Below the pieces are notes generated by a model. The model was not told where the DNA came from. It made no database searches and saw only the letters and a list, made by a program, of their open reading frames with translations. Shown here in pieces: positions 52,486 through 62,001 of a stretch of 64,000 bases of DNA (position 1 is its first letter; each line of letters opens with the position of its first letter). The stretch covers positions 17,145 through 81,144 of the forward strand of contig DEKX01000048.1 in NCBI GenBank assembly GCA_002354095.1. Reading direction: 5' to 3'. The stretch comes from Prevotella sp. UBA2711. Lineage in GTDB: Bacteria > Bacteroidota > Bacteroidia > Bacteroidales > Bacteroidaceae. Position numbers and translations under genes: made by a program.

Positions 52486-53322
52486 TCAGTTCTTTTTGAC
52501 GAATCCCTTGGCCTTCAGCCAGTGAATCATCTGAGTGCTCCATGTCTCAGTCGTTGTCTCACCCGTCTGCGGCATCAGCTCGTAGGGGCCTTTGCCGTCC
52601 CCGTACATGTGAAGTTCGGCATTGGCTCCTGCCTTCTTCCACTCCATGAAGAGGGCCACGAGGCCTGCTGCTACATTGGGATGGTCGGCACGCGTCATGA
52701 TGAGCAGGGGAGGGGCATCCTGTAGAATGGTAACTGGCATCAGCGAGGGGCCGAAGTTGGTGCAGAGGAAGTCGGGACGCTCCGTGCTGTCGGCAGACAT
52801 CGTGGCAGCGATAGCCACACCGCCTCCAGCTGAGAAACCGAGGAATCCTATCTTGTCTTTGTTGATGTGCCATTCGTCAGCATGTTCTCTCACCATACGG
52901 ATGGCAGCCTTGGCATCCTGTGCTGCGAGTTGGATGATAGAGTCGCCACTGGCCGTGTGCATCGGATTGGCGTCGGCCTGCGGAAATGCTTCAGGATGTG
53001 TCACATCCACCATCGGTGGCATCTTCATACCCTGCGGCATCTGCTCCTTGTTCAGATGATAGCGCAGTCCGATGGCGGCAATGCCGTGTTCATTTAGGAA
53101 CGATGCCATCTTCACCACGTCGCTCTCCCACGACAGCCATCTCATGGCACCGCCAGGACAGAGCACAACGGCACATCCATTTGGCTGCTGGGGCAGATAG
53201 ACCTCAATCATTGGCTTGTCCTTTTCCTCGTCAGAGGGGGTAGCCGTTGGCAGGAAATACTGCTTTTGCGCCCATGCAAACAAAGGCAGGAAAAACATAC
53301 AGAATAAAGCGAGTCTTTTCAT
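52486..53322 (-). CDS. Secreted alpha/beta hydrolase (esterase)
   Basis: 278 residues. Signal peptide (KRLALFCMFFLPLFAWAQ). Nucleophile elbow GFSAGG near residue 160; oxyanion-hole region LCPGGAMRWL with the CPGG motif of the xylanase-B/acetyl-esterase group. The catalytic His is probably in the C-terminal half. It is likely a periplasmic esterase for plant glycans, common in gut Prevotella. Confidence 0.85.
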   Translation of the reverse strand: MKRLALFCMFFLPLFAWAQKQYFLPTATPSDEEKDKPMIEVYLPQQPNGCAVVLCPGGAMRWLSWESDVVKMASFLNEHGIAAIGLRYHLNKEQMPQGMKMPPMVDVTHPEAFPQADANPMHTASGDSIIQLAAQDAKAAIRMVREHADEWHINKDKIGFLGFSAGGGVAIAATMSADSTERPDFLCTNFGPSLMPVTILQDAPPLLIMTRADHPNVAAGLVALFMEWKKAGANAELHMYGDGKGPYELMPQTGETTTETWSTQMIHWLKAKGFVKKN

Positions 53323-53324
53323 TT

Positions 53325-53669
53325 CTAATCGTTCTCTAGATAATTCACTTTCTTGCCTGTCTTCTCAGCGTAGGCGATTTCCCTCTTGGTACTCTCGCCA
53401 ATGTAGCCGCCGACATTGATGACAAAGATTTCGTCTGCCATGTCGATCTTGCGAAGGTGCATGTCATCAAGCATTTCCTTCGTGCCTGGTTTCCAAACCT
53501 CTTCGTCGCCGGAATGCCCGAACAGTCCTACGCTGATGACAATGTAGCCCTCCAGCGTTAATCGTTTCTGAACTTCCATGTATTGCTCCTTGAAACGGGT
53601 GCTTCCACAAAGTGTAACGACCTTATAGTTCTTTCCTTTGGAAAGCGGCAAAGCCGAGCGCTGTACCAT
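53325..53669 (-). CDS. Nucleoside 2-deoxyribosyltransferase-like (DUF4406-type) protein
   Basis: 114 residues. VVTLCGSTRFKEQYMEVQKRL then DMHLRKIDMADEIFVINVGGYIGESTKREIAYAEKTGKKV, the pattern of the nucleoside deoxyribosyltransferase fold. Small cytosolic protein; substrate unknown. Confidence 0.75.
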   Translation of the reverse strand: MVQRSALPLSKGKNYKVVTLCGSTRFKEQYMEVQKRLTLEGYIVISVGLFGHSGDEEVWKPGTKEMLDDMHLRKIDMADEIFVINVGGYIGESTKREIAYAEKTGKKVNYLEND

Positions 53670-53674
53670 AGCTT

Positions 53675-54115
53675 TTAATCTTTAAAGTTCCAGAATCCAG
53701 TACCAGTCTCAGGGTCAAACTTCCTTCCGATAGCACCACCAACAGTAGGACGCAGTTCAATCTCAGCAGTATATAGAACGATTGTGGTTTTCAGATGCCC
53801 ACCTGCCATTCCATGCTGGCCGTCTTTCTTGAATGAGAACAAAGCATGAGTATGATGGAAGAGTTTGCCGTCATCGTCTCTTACGACATTTCCGTTGAGC
53901 GATACCAGCTCCAGCATCCCCTCTAACTGTTCAGTCTCAAAGCTGCCAGTTTCGGGAATGAACACCTGCAGTTCTGCACTCTGACAGCCTCCGATTCCAG
54001 AGAAAACGGCTGACGGTATGGATTCCTTTTCGCAGATTTCGAGGAGGTTACAGATAATTTCATCACCTCGATCCATGCGGATATAGTAGTTATCGCCTAT
54101 CTTTCTGTATTCCAT
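53675..54115 (-). CDS. PPC/DUF296-domain protein
   Basis: 146 residues. ExICNLLEICEKESIPSAVFSGIGGCQSAELQVFIP followed by HTHALFSFKKDGQHGMAGGHL: the histidine-bearing GGHL motif is the DUF296 (PPC) signature. Bacterial members are trimers of unknown role; plant members bind DNA. Confidence 0.85.
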   Translation of the reverse strand: MEYRKIGDNYYIRMDRGDEIICNLLEICEKESIPSAVFSGIGGCQSAELQVFIPETGSFETEQLEGMLELVSLNGNVVRDDDGKLFHHTHALFSFKKDGQHGMAGGHLKTTIVLYTAEIELRPTVGGAIGRKFDPETGTGFWNFKD

Positions 54116-54120
54116 GATGT

Positions 54121-54849
54121 CTATTCTATGACTATCATTTTCATTTCAATATCATCGACGGGTCTGTCGGCACGTCCAGTTGCTGTGCCTTGAATCATTT
54201 CAACCACATCAAGGCCTTCCTCAACCTCGCCAAATACGGTGTATTGACCGTCAAGATGGGGAGTACCGCCGACAGTTGAGTAAATCTTCAGTTGTTCATC
54301 GGTCAGACCAGACTTACCAACCTTGCTTTCTGCTTCTGCAGCCAGTTTGTCTTGTAGTTCCTGAAGACCTTCACGATTCCTGTCACGGCGCATCTGCATA
54401 ATCTCAGCACGATGTTCGGCAGCAAGCTTATTGAAGGCATCCTGCACCTTCTGCATCCTCAGTTGTTTGGAGAACTGGCCAAGCTGGCCTTCGCTGTACA
54501 CATCTCCCCAGACTATGTAGAACTGCGAACCGCTACTACGGCGCTCAGGATTCACCTCGTCACCCTGGCGTGCAGCAGCCAATGCGCCACGCTTATGGAA
54601 AAGTCCGTCTTTAATCTCGGCTTCAAGTGTGTAGTCAGGACCACCGACGCCCAGCATCTTCCCAGCAGGTGCACCCTTGGAATCGGGGTCACCCCCCTGA
54701 ATCATAAAGTTCTTGATAACCCGATGGAACAGCGTACCATCATAATAACCCTCCTTCGCCAACTTCAAGAAATTGTCTCGATGGATGGGTGTCTCGTCGT
54801 ATAGGCGAACTACGATGTCGCCCAGCATGGTTTGAATCTTTACTTTCAT
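54121..54849 (-). CDS. Peptidyl-prolyl isomerase, cyclophilin type
   Basis: 242 residues. Motifs LYDETPIHRDNFLKLAKEGYYDGTLFHRVIKNFMIQGGDP and GSQFYIVWGD, and FGEVEEGLDVVEMI, cover the active site (Arg and Phe in FHRVI..FMIQGG). The middle 60 residues are a helical insertion. No signal peptide; cytosolic chaperone. A -7 box TACTTTTG (minus strand, 54871-54878) lies before it. Confidence 0.93.
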   Translation of the reverse strand: MKVKIQTMLGDIVVRLYDETPIHRDNFLKLAKEGYYDGTLFHRVIKNFMIQGGDPDSKGAPAGKMLGVGGPDYTLEAEIKDGLFHKRGALAAARQGDEVNPERRSSGSQFYIVWGDVYSEGQLGQFSKQLRMQKVQDAFNKLAAEHRAEIMQMRRDRNREGLQELQDKLAAEAESKVGKSGLTDEQLKIYSTVGGTPHLDGQYTVFGEVEEGLDVVEMIQGTATGRADRPVDDIEMKMIVIE

Positions 54850-54870
54850 AAACTATCCTAATAATTGCTG

Positions 54871-54908
54871 CAAAAGTACGAAAAAAAGCCCATTTTTACG
54901 TACCTTTG
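54871..54908. promoter_or_regulatory. Divergent promoters between cyclophilin and the 54935 gene
   Basis: The minus-strand box TACTTTTG (54871-54878) and the plus-strand box TACCTTTG (54901-54908) both match TAnnTTTG. Confidence 0.65.
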
Positions 54909-54934
54909 CCAGAGATTTTAATAGTATTTGTGAA

Positions 54935-55465
54935 ATGGAGAGCTTTGAAGAGCAATTACGCAAAGACCTGCATCAGTTCCTGCTGAGCATGAAAGAAGTG
55001 GATGAACGGATGCCGGAGTGTCCTGACGTGGAAGATAAGTGGGAAGAGATAGCCAAGGCTTATATCCCTGACGGCATCCGCGAGTTTCAGGACTTCCCTT
55101 CGGCCTCACTCGGCTGGATGATGTATATCGGCATGGCTGTAGCGAAGATGTGGGACACGGAATGGGAGATATACTCAAAGATTGAAGACCTTTACGCCTA
55201 TATGCGCGACAAGCGGGGCTATGATGCGATGGACGAATACATCCGCGAGGAAGTGCTGTTGCTGCAGGGCGTGGACTATACCGTTCTGGAAAAGGTGACT
55301 GGCGAGTGTGCATCGCGGGTCTATAATGCCTTGATGCACCAGCGACTCGAACCAGGCACTAAGGAGGCCTTCAATGGCTACGTTGCCTGCCTGCACCAGT
55401 TATACCTTTTTGGAACTGCAATGCAGTTGAAGCGAATGGGTTATCACATGACGAAGATGAATTGA
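54935..55465 (+). CDS. Conserved hypothetical protein
   Basis: 176 residues, all-helical. LMHQRLEPGTKEAFNGYVACLHQLYLFGTAMQLKRMGYHMTKM ends it. No signal peptide. Likely a Bacteroidetes-specific family; no function can be given. Shares an operon with yaaA (5 nt gap). Confidence 0.65.
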   Translation: MESFEEQLRKDLHQFLLSMKEVDERMPECPDVEDKWEEIAKAYIPDGIREFQDFPSASLGWMMYIGMAVAKMWDTEWEIYSKIEDLYAYMRDKRGYDAMDEYIREEVLLLQGVDYTVLEKVTGECASRVYNALMHQRLEPGTKEAFNGYVACLHQLYLFGTAMQLKRMGYHMTKMN

Positions 55466-55469
55466 GAAA

Positions 55470-56231
55470 ATGCAGATTATTCTCGCATCAGCCAAAATCA
55501 TGATCGACAGGGTGAAGTCGATTCCTGACATCAGCTTGTCAACACCTCGTTTTCAGAATGAGGCAGAGGGATTCGCAAGGGATATGGTCCAGTATTCCGC
55601 TGAGTCGATTGCCGAGATGCTGGGCTGCAGCCAGCAGATTGCCGCTCAGAACAGGTTGCGCTATATGCGCTTCTTCGATGATGCCGCGAAGCTGCCAGCA
55701 ATTCTTGCCTATCACGGTCAGGCTTACAAGCATTTGAAGGCTGAGACGCTGACGGTCGATGACCTCGATGTTGCGCAAGGGAAGTTGTGGATTACTTCAT
55801 TTCTCTATGGTCTGCTCCGGCCTTTGGATGCTATTCTCCCGTATCGGATGGAGGGCTATGTAGAACTGCCGAGCGGAGAGGGTCAGAATATGTTCGCTTT
55901 TTGGAAGAGGCGTCTGACAGACATCCTGATTGATGCCGTGAAGTCCGATGACGGCGTATTGATTCATCTTGCTACGGAGGAATACCAGCACCTGTTCGAT
56001 TGGCAGCGCGTCCGCAAGGAAGTGCGAATTGTTCAACCTTTGTTCTATGTCCGAAAGGGTAATGACCTGAAAATGCAGGCTGTCTGGGCCAAGACATGCC
56101 GTGGTGCGATGACCCGATTCATCATTGAGAACAGCATCGACAAGCCCGAAGATATCTGTGGTTTCAGTTACGAGGGCTTTTCATACGAGCCGAAGCTTGG
56201 AGAGCCCGATTATCCGCATTTTATAAAATAA
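55470..56231 (+). CDS. yaaA: YaaA-family peroxide stress protein
   Basis: 253 residues, normal length. IxLASAKIM start, SRPLD-like GLLRPLDAILPYRMEGY and LIHLATEEYQHLFDW, with the end ICGFSYEGFSYEPKLG. The family lowers free iron and guards DNA against peroxide. Confidence 0.92.
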   Translation: MQIILASAKIMIDRVKSIPDISLSTPRFQNEAEGFARDMVQYSAESIAEMLGCSQQIAAQNRLRYMRFFDDAAKLPAILAYHGQAYKHLKAETLTVDDLDVAQGKLWITSFLYGLLRPLDAILPYRMEGYVELPSGEGQNMFAFWKRRLTDILIDAVKSDDGVLIHLATEEYQHLFDWQRVRKEVRIVQPLFYVRKGNDLKMQAVWAKTCRGAMTRFIIENSIDKPEDICGFSYEGFSYEPKLGEPDYPHFIK

Positions 56232-56238
56232 TAGTTGT

Positions 56239-56958
56239 ATGAGAAAGGTTTTAATAGATGCGCATACGCATACGGTGGCATCAGGACATGCCTACAGTAG
56301 CCTTCAGGAGATGGCCAAGGCTGCTGCCGACATGGAATTGGAAGTGCTGGGTATCACTGAGCATGGGCCGAGTGTGCCAGGCACGTGTCCGACGTTGTAT
56401 TTCAAGAATATGTTCACCGTGCCTCGCCAGATGTATGGCATACGGCTGCTGATGGGCTGCGAAATCAACATTCTCGATACGAAAGGCAGTCTTGACCTGA
56501 CGGATGAGCAAATTGGGTGGCTCGACCTTGCCATTGCGGGCATTCATGCTGCGTGGTATCAAGGTGGCACGAAGGATGAGAACACGGAGGGGATGATCCG
56601 TGTCATCAAGAATCCCAAGATTCACATAATCAGTCATCCTGGTGACGGCTCAGCTGAAATGGACTTCGAGCAGCTGGTGCTGGCTGCCAAGGAGGCGCAT
56701 ACGCTATTGGAGGTAAACAACCATTCACTGGCTCCACAGCGCAAGAAGACAGTGGCGCGGGATAATAATCTAGAGATTCTTCGCTTATGCAAGAAGTATG
56801 ATGTTCCCACGATTCTTGGCAGCGATGCACACATTTCGTTCCAGATTGCAGACTATGAACGGCTCTATCCGCTGTTGGTAGAGACGGATTTCCCAGACGA
56901 GCTGATTATGAACTACTGGCCTGACAAGTTCTTCGATTATCTGGGGATTCAGAGATAG
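56239..56958 (+). CDS. PHP-domain phosphatase
   Basis: 239 residues. DAHTHTVASGHAYSSLQEM (first metal motif), GITEHGP, ISHPGDGSAEMDF and LGSDAHISFQIADYERL. Matches the YcdX type, whose substrate is unclear. Seven nt after yaaA. Confidence 0.92.
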   Translation: MRKVLIDAHTHTVASGHAYSSLQEMAKAAADMELEVLGITEHGPSVPGTCPTLYFKNMFTVPRQMYGIRLLMGCEINILDTKGSLDLTDEQIGWLDLAIAGIHAAWYQGGTKDENTEGMIRVIKNPKIHIISHPGDGSAEMDFEQLVLAAKEAHTLLEVNNHSLAPQRKKTVARDNNLEILRLCKKYDVPTILGSDAHISFQIADYERLYPLLVETDFPDELIMNYWPDKFFDYLGIQR

Positions 56959-57185
56959 AACGCGAATTTCGAGCCTTTTGCTCCGATGCCGTCGTAGTCG
57001 GCAGTGATGGGGAACTGACAGCAAAGATTGCCGATAGCATCATCATCAAGCGTGACAGTCAGCTCCAGTTCTATGGCCATCCGTCGCTCGCTGTAGCTGA
57101 GATTCCAGATACATTCACCCAGAACGGCATTCACCACCGTTCTGATTTCATCTTGTGTGCGCCATATGGAATCGTAGTCAGTCAT
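56949..57185 (-). CDS. Hypothetical protein
   Basis: 78 residues from ATG 57185, which overlaps the acetyltransferase stop (ATGA). NLSYSERRMAIELELTVTLDDDAIGNLCCQFPITADYDG. No family recognised. Its end overlaps the PHP gene by 10 nt on the other strand. Confidence 0.5.
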   Translation of the reverse strand: MTDYDSIWRTQDEIRTVVNAVLGECIWNLSYSERRMAIELELTVTLDDDAIGNLCCQFPITADYDGIGAKGSKFAFYL

Positions 57186-57721
57186 AGGATTATCCATTCT
57201 TCCTTTGTGAGACTGCTGACATGCCCTTTTCGCGTCTCATGCATCAATGGCACATCCACGTTATCGGTAGTCCACTGGTATTTGAATCCACACTTCTCCT
57301 GTACCCGCTTCGAGCGATTGTTACCATCGTAATAGCCACCCCAGATTTTCATCATCCCACAATCCTCAAATGCATGGCGAACCATCTCCTTTGCGGCCTC
57401 TGTCATCAGCCCCTGTCCCCAATACGGCACACCCAGCCAATATCCAAGTTCGCATTCATCGTCGCGTTCAGTCAAGTCCGTTGCATTCCCTGTTTTCAAA
57501 CCTATACAGCCGATGGGCTTTCCCGTTTCCTTCAGAACTACGGCATACGTCTCTGGGTATGAAAACACAGTACGGATGATTTCCAAGCTCTCTTCTACAC
57601 TCTGATGTGGTGGCCACCCTGCGACAGGCCCTACCTGCGGGTTTTGGGCATACTTATACAGTTCTTCGGCGTCACTATCATGCCATGACCTCAGAATGAG
57701 TCTATCTGTCTCTAATCTCAT
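57182..57721 (-). CDS. GNAT-family N-acetyltransferase
   Basis: 179 residues. RLILRSWHDSDAEELY start, ELGYWLGVPYWGQGLMTEAAKEMVRHAFEDCGM (acetyl-CoA binding) and NxRSKRVQEKCGFKYQ. The RimJ/RimL group. Substrate unknown. Confidence 0.9.
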   Translation of the reverse strand: MRLETDRLILRSWHDSDAEELYKYAQNPQVGPVAGWPPHQSVEESLEIIRTVFSYPETYAVVLKETGKPIGCIGLKTGNATDLTERDDECELGYWLGVPYWGQGLMTEAAKEMVRHAFEDCGMMKIWGGYYDGNNRSKRVQEKCGFKYQWTTDNVDVPLMHETRKGHVSSLTKEEWIIL

Positions 57722-57820
57722 CTTGTTTATTACGATTTATCTGATTGCATTGATTAGAATCCACAGAATCGATTAATTTTTTGCGTCCCTTTGGTAGCGG
57801 CAAGCCGATTACTCGAAGTG

Positions 57821-58375
57821 TCATAGAGTCTTTATTACCTTGCAGGGGTTGCCCACCGCAATAGAATTCGAAGGAATATCTTTCGTTACAACGCTGCCAG
57901 CACCGATAGTAACATTATCGCCGATGGTCACACCAGGCAGGATGGTAACGCTGCCACCAATCCATACATTATCGCCAATGGTGACAGGTTCTGCCCACTC
58001 TCTACGGCTGTTGCGCTCCACGGGGTCTGTACTATGGCAGGCCGTGTAGATGCTGACATTCGGGCCTATAAAGCAGTCATCGCCGATGGTGACTGAGGCT
58101 TCGTCGAGCACGGTGAAGTTGAAGTTGGCAAAGAAGCGTTTGCCTACGCTGATCTGCTTGCCGTAGTCGCAGTAGAAGGGCTGGATAATCAGAATCTCGT
58201 CATCGGCGATATGTCCCAAGAGATCTTTTAGGATCTCCCTTGCTTTCTCCTTCTCTGACGGACGAAGCAAATTATAGTCATGGATTATCTCCTTCACTTC
58301 CGTCAGCTCTTCTATCAGCTGCGGGTCAACGGCGGAATAAATCTCACCCGCCAGCATCTTTTCTTTTTCTGTCAT
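57821..58375 (-). CDS. Left-handed beta-helix O-acetyltransferase (maltose/galactoside type)
   Basis: 184 residues. Hexapeptide repeats (IGDDCFIGPNVSIYTACH, TIGDNVWIGGSVTILPGVTIGDNVTIGAGSVVTKDI). The N-terminal MLAGEIYSAVDPQLIEEL fits Maa/LacA. Three nt after the TonB receptor stop, so probably same operon. Confidence 0.9.
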   Translation of the reverse strand: MTEKEKMLAGEIYSAVDPQLIEELTEVKEIIHDYNLLRPSEKEKAREILKDLLGHIADDEILIIQPFYCDYGKQISVGKRFFANFNFTVLDEASVTIGDDCFIGPNVSIYTACHSTDPVERNSRREWAEPVTIGDNVWIGGSVTILPGVTIGDNVTIGAGSVVTKDIPSNSIAVGNPCKVIKTL

Positions 58376-58378
58376 AGA

Positions 58379-60598
58379 CTATTCTCCTAATTTGATTACA
58401 CTTCTATCTTCCTCCTGTTTCTTCTGACCACCTACGGGCTTGTAGGAATGGAAATTCCAGCTGATGCCGAGCCAGAAGATGCGACTGCGGTTCTTGCTGT
58501 TGTTGACGAGGGTATAGACGGGATTGTCTGACGAGATGTCCCAGCGGCGGGTGTTGAACACGTCGGTGAGGAGGGCCGAGAATGTGAGCCCCTTTTTGGG
58601 CAACTGCTGTCGGATGCCGAGGTTGCAGTAGTGGATGGTCTTGGTGGTGAACTGCGGGAAGTACTGCGGCGTGGTGACGAAGTACTGTGCCTGGATGGTC
58701 ATTCCTTTCATCGGCATGATGTTCAGCGAAGCATTGCTGTTGCTTGTCCAACCCTCGTTGCGGAATGTTACGCCTTGACTGGTGCCACGAGACTTTGTAT
58801 AGAATACGTTGCAGCCCACATCCACACCGAGCCATCGCAGGGCACTCCAGCGGATGTTATGCTCCACACCGCTGTTCAGATACTGCTCGCCGTTGATGTA
58901 TGTCATCACGAGGACGTTCTGGGCGATATAGGCTATCTGGTTGATGTAGTCCTGCGTGTAGTTAAGGTAGGCATTGCCGTTCACCTTCAGCGACTGTCCC
59001 GTGTAGGAGTAGCCGATGTCGAGCTTGTTGGCCTTCTCAGGCTTCAGATGGATGTTGCCCGTCTCGTAGGTATTGTTGTCGATGAGGTTGATGTAGGGAT
59101 TCAGCTGCGGATAGGTGGGGCGCGAAATGCGGCGCGACAGTCCGAGTGAAAACTGCCACGGGTCGCTGATGCGATAGTTCAGCATCAGGTTGGGAGACAC
59201 GAAATAGCAGTTGCTGGCTTCATCCAAAGCATCCTTGTCATTACGAAGCGTCGTGCGGCTGTACTCGAATCGCAGTCCGGCATTCATCGTCAGCTGCTGC
59301 GAGAGTTTCGACGAATACATGATGTATGCGGCAGGGATATATTCGAGATGGCGCAGGTCGTTGCTAAGCGGTATGGACAGTTGCCAGTCGCTGGTTGCCT
59401 CGTTCCACTCGTACATCTTGTGGTCGATGTTGTTCTGCCGATAGGTCATCTTGACTCCTGTCTCCAGTTTTCCCTTGCCCAGCATGGTCATGTAGTCGAG
59501 TTGCCATGTGGCAATGCGAGGATGGCCGCCTGATTCTGATCGCTGCACCATCTTGTTGGCTTCATAATAATAGGAAGGCCGATGTCCGTTGATGGCCGAT
59601 AATGATGCTGATGTGCTGACCTCGCGCTTATTCGGTTCAAACACGTGCTTGTAAGTGAGCGAGCCCTCCAGCATCTCACGATTAAACGTGATGTCCGTCT
59701 GCCGAACCTTTTCACTCGCCGTGCCAGCCGTCATGTAGTGGTTATGCATTGTTTGCAGGTTGTTCATCCTTGGGAACCCAGCCTTTAAGTCCAGTGTCAA
59801 GATATCCCGCTTCGTCAGTTTGTAGTTCACGTTCAGTCCGATATTGTGAAGTGTCGTTTTCTTATCCGCATCAATCAACTGGTCGAGCGTATTTCCCGAT
59901 TGCAGAATCTGACGATGAAGTTCGCTTTCTATCTTGTCTTTCTCGTATCTTCCGTTGTAATTCAGCCTGACGCCCCAGCGTCCCACGTTATAGCTCATGG
60001 CCACGTTGCCATTCATGAAGTTATAGAACCCATAGTTTGCCGAGGCCATCGCCGTGAATGCCTCCTGCGTCTGCTTCTTTGAAGTGATGCTGATGATGCC
60101 GCCCGTGCCCTCCGCATCGTATTTCGCATCAGGACTGGTCACGATGTCGATGCTCTGTACGTTGGCTGCAGGAATGCTGCCCAGCCCGTCGAGCGTGGTT
60201 GGCACGCCATCCACCAGTATTAGGACATTGCCGTTGCCGCGTATCGACACCTGCCCGCTGCCGTCCACCGTTACTGCCGACGAACTGCGCAACACTTCAA
60301 GTACTGATCCCGTAGCCGCTGTTACCGAGGCCGACGGATTGATGCTGGTCTTCTCCACCGTCACCTTCTTGTCGGCAGCCCGACCCGTCACCGTGATGCC
60401 GCTTAGTTGCAGCGTTTTTTCGTACCATGCTGCCAAGCTGTCTGGATCGGCGACCTTTCCTTTTGCACCCGTTCCCGCCTGTTGCGCATACGAGGCGGTA
60501 TAGGCCAACACTAATAGCAATGAAAGTATGGTTCCTCTTAAATAGCGTGCGCCACCTTTAAGGAAATTTCCAATGCAGACTAAGAGTAATTCCTTCAT
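58379..60598 (-). CDS. TonB-dependent receptor, outer-membrane beta-barrel family
   Basis: 739 residues. Signal peptide ends at SYAQQ. The plug domain covers about residues 60-155 (VDGSGQVSIRGNGNVLILVDGVPTTLDGLGSIPAANVQSIDIVTSPDAKYDAEGTGGIISI). The rest is a 22-strand barrel ending in aromatic residues. No CarboxypepD-like N-terminal domain, so it is smaller than SusC. It probably imports a small molecule or peptide; ligand unknown. Overlaps the FKBP gene by 4 nt. Confidence 0.9.
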   Translation of the reverse strand: MKELLLVCIGNFLKGGARYLRGTILSLLLVLAYTASYAQQAGTGAKGKVADPDSLAAWYEKTLQLSGITVTGRAADKKVTVEKTSINPSASVTAATGSVLEVLRSSSAVTVDGSGQVSIRGNGNVLILVDGVPTTLDGLGSIPAANVQSIDIVTSPDAKYDAEGTGGIISITSKKQTQEAFTAMASANYGFYNFMNGNVAMSYNVGRWGVRLNYNGRYEKDKIESELHRQILQSGNTLDQLIDADKKTTLHNIGLNVNYKLTKRDILTLDLKAGFPRMNNLQTMHNHYMTAGTASEKVRQTDITFNREMLEGSLTYKHVFEPNKREVSTSASLSAINGHRPSYYYEANKMVQRSESGGHPRIATWQLDYMTMLGKGKLETGVKMTYRQNNIDHKMYEWNEATSDWQLSIPLSNDLRHLEYIPAAYIMYSSKLSQQLTMNAGLRFEYSRTTLRNDKDALDEASNCYFVSPNLMLNYRISDPWQFSLGLSRRISRPTYPQLNPYINLIDNNTYETGNIHLKPEKANKLDIGYSYTGQSLKVNGNAYLNYTQDYINQIAYIAQNVLVMTYINGEQYLNSGVEHNIRWSALRWLGVDVGCNVFYTKSRGTSQGVTFRNEGWTSNSNASLNIMPMKGMTIQAQYFVTTPQYFPQFTTKTIHYCNLGIRQQLPKKGLTFSALLTDVFNTRRWDISSDNPVYTLVNNSKNRSRIFWLGISWNFHSYKPVGGQKKQEEDRSVIKLGE

Positions 60599-60993
60599 GC
60601 GATGCCTAATAGTTCAATTTCAAAAATAAGAGTCGAGCCACCAGGGATGCCAGGCTGGGACAATTTGCCATAGCCCATCTCTGCTGGGATATAGAGTTCC
60701 CACTTGTCGCCAATATGCATCTGCTGAATGGCGATGATCCAGCCCTCTATGAGATCACACAAGCGGCAAGCAAGAGGCACACCACCACGGCTGCTGTCGA
60801 ACTGTTTGCCGTCGATGGTTCTGCCTGTATAGTGGGCTGTGATGATGCTGCGAACCGTTGGCTTCGCACTCTCTTGATTGCCCTCACTCAGCACCTTGTA
60901 ATAGATGCCTTTGGGCAGAGCCTTTACACCTTCCTCCTTTGACTTGGCCATGATCCAGTCCTTATTTGCCTGTATATATTCCCGCTTACTCAT
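60595..60993 (-). CDS. FKBP-type peptidyl-prolyl isomerase
   Basis: 132 residues. ITAHYTGRTIDGKQFDSS, LCDLIEGWIIAIQQMHIGDKWELYIPAEMGYG and IPGGSTLIFEIELL give the FKBP core. No signal peptide, so cytoplasmic. Middle gene of a thioesterase-FKBP-receptor operon. Confidence 0.92.
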   Translation of the reverse strand: MSKREYIQANKDWIMAKSKEEGVKALPKGIYYKVLSEGNQESAKPTVRSIITAHYTGRTIDGKQFDSSRGGVPLACRLCDLIEGWIIAIQQMHIGDKWELYIPAEMGYGKLSQPGIPGGSTLIFEIELLGIA

Positions 60994-61365
60994 CTATAGT
61001 CTTGACATGAATTTCTCCTTATCCACAATGAATCTCAGGTGTGTACCCTCACCAAGAAGAATGTCGCCAGAGAAAGCAGACACCTTAAACTCTATCTTCT
61101 TGCCCTCAATCTTGGTCACCTCGGCTGTAGCAGATACATTATCGCCAATCTTTGAGGGTTTCAGATGTGAAGATTCAATATGACCGCCAACGGTCGTGCA
61201 ACCTTCTGGCAGTTCATCAGCGACAGCAAGCATGGCAGCATTCTCCATCAATGCCATCATGGCAGGAGTAGCCAGTACAGGCATGTCACCAGACCCCATC
61301 TGAATAGCAGTAACGGCATCAGTAACCGTCAATTCACTCGTATGTTTAAGACCAATTTTTATCAT
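60994..61365 (-). CDS. Hot-dog thioesterase, FlK-like
   Basis: 123 residues. VLATPAMMALMENAAMLAVADELPEGCTTVGGHIESSHLKPSKIGDNVSATAEV has the hot-dog helix and the TVGxHxxxxHL motif of fluoroacetyl-CoA-type thioesterases. First gene of the operon; -7 box TACCTTTG reads on minus at 61395-61402. Confidence 0.88.
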   Translation of the reverse strand: MIKIGLKHTSELTVTDAVTAIQMGSGDMPVLATPAMMALMENAAMLAVADELPEGCTTVGGHIESSHLKPSKIGDNVSATAEVTKIEGKKIEFKVSAFSGDILLGEGTHLRFIVDKEKFMSRL

Positions 61366-61394
61366 TCTTCTTAAAGTATCGTAATAATTGGGTA

Positions 61395-61402
61395 CAAAGG
61401 TA
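61395..61402 (-). promoter_or_regulatory. Promoter -7 box of the thioesterase operon
   Basis: TACCTTTG on the minus strand, 29 nt before the ATG at 61365. A possible plus-strand box TAACTTTA (61425-61432) may serve the carbonic anhydrase. Confidence 0.55.
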
Positions 61403-61458
61403 GCACTTATTCATTGATTTTTCGTAACTTTACACGCAAATTTAATGTGTTTTGTGAT

Positions 61459-62001
61459 ATGATAGACCAGATTATCGACTTCAATAAGAGTTTCGTAGAG
61501 CAAAAAGGCTACGAGAAGTATCTGACCGACAAGTATCCCGACAAGAAACTGGCGGTACTGTCGTGTATGGACACCAGACTGACAGAACTTTTGCCTGCAG
61601 CTTTGGGCCTGAAAAACGGTGATGCGAAGATTATCAAGAACGCTGGCGGCCTGGTTATTTCTGCCTTCGACTCTGCCATGCGTAGCCTGATTGTGGCCAT
61701 TTACGAGCTGGGCGTGCAGGAGATTATGGTGGTGGCACACTCTCACTGCGGAGCCTGCCACATGAGTTATGACCACTTCCACCACGAGATGATTGCCCGT
61801 GGTGTGACGGATGAAACACTTGATACCATCCGCAAATGCGGCATCAACCTGGATCATTGGTTGGAAGGCTTCAAGGATACGCCAGAATCTGTCCGCAAGA
61901 CTGTCGAGACCATCAAGACTCATCCGCTTGTTCCCAAGGATATCGTGGTTCGTGGGTTTATCATTGACTCAGAGACAGGAGCATTAGAAGAAATCCAATG
62001 A
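61459..62001 (+). CDS. Beta-carbonic anhydrase
   Basis: 180 residues from ATG 61459; an upstream in-frame start at 61414 precedes the likely promoter. Zinc ligands and catalytic pair: SCMDTRL (Cys, Asp, Arg) and AHSHCGAC (His, Cys). Length and KIIKNAGG match the small Cab type. Converts CO2 and bicarbonate in the cytoplasm. Confidence 0.93.
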   Translation: MIDQIIDFNKSFVEQKGYEKYLTDKYPDKKLAVLSCMDTRLTELLPAALGLKNGDAKIIKNAGGLVISAFDSAMRSLIVAIYELGVQEIMVVAHSHCGACHMSYDHFHHEMIARGVTDETLDTIRKCGINLDHWLEGFKDTPESVRKTVETIKTHPLVPKDIVVRGFIIDSETGALEEIQ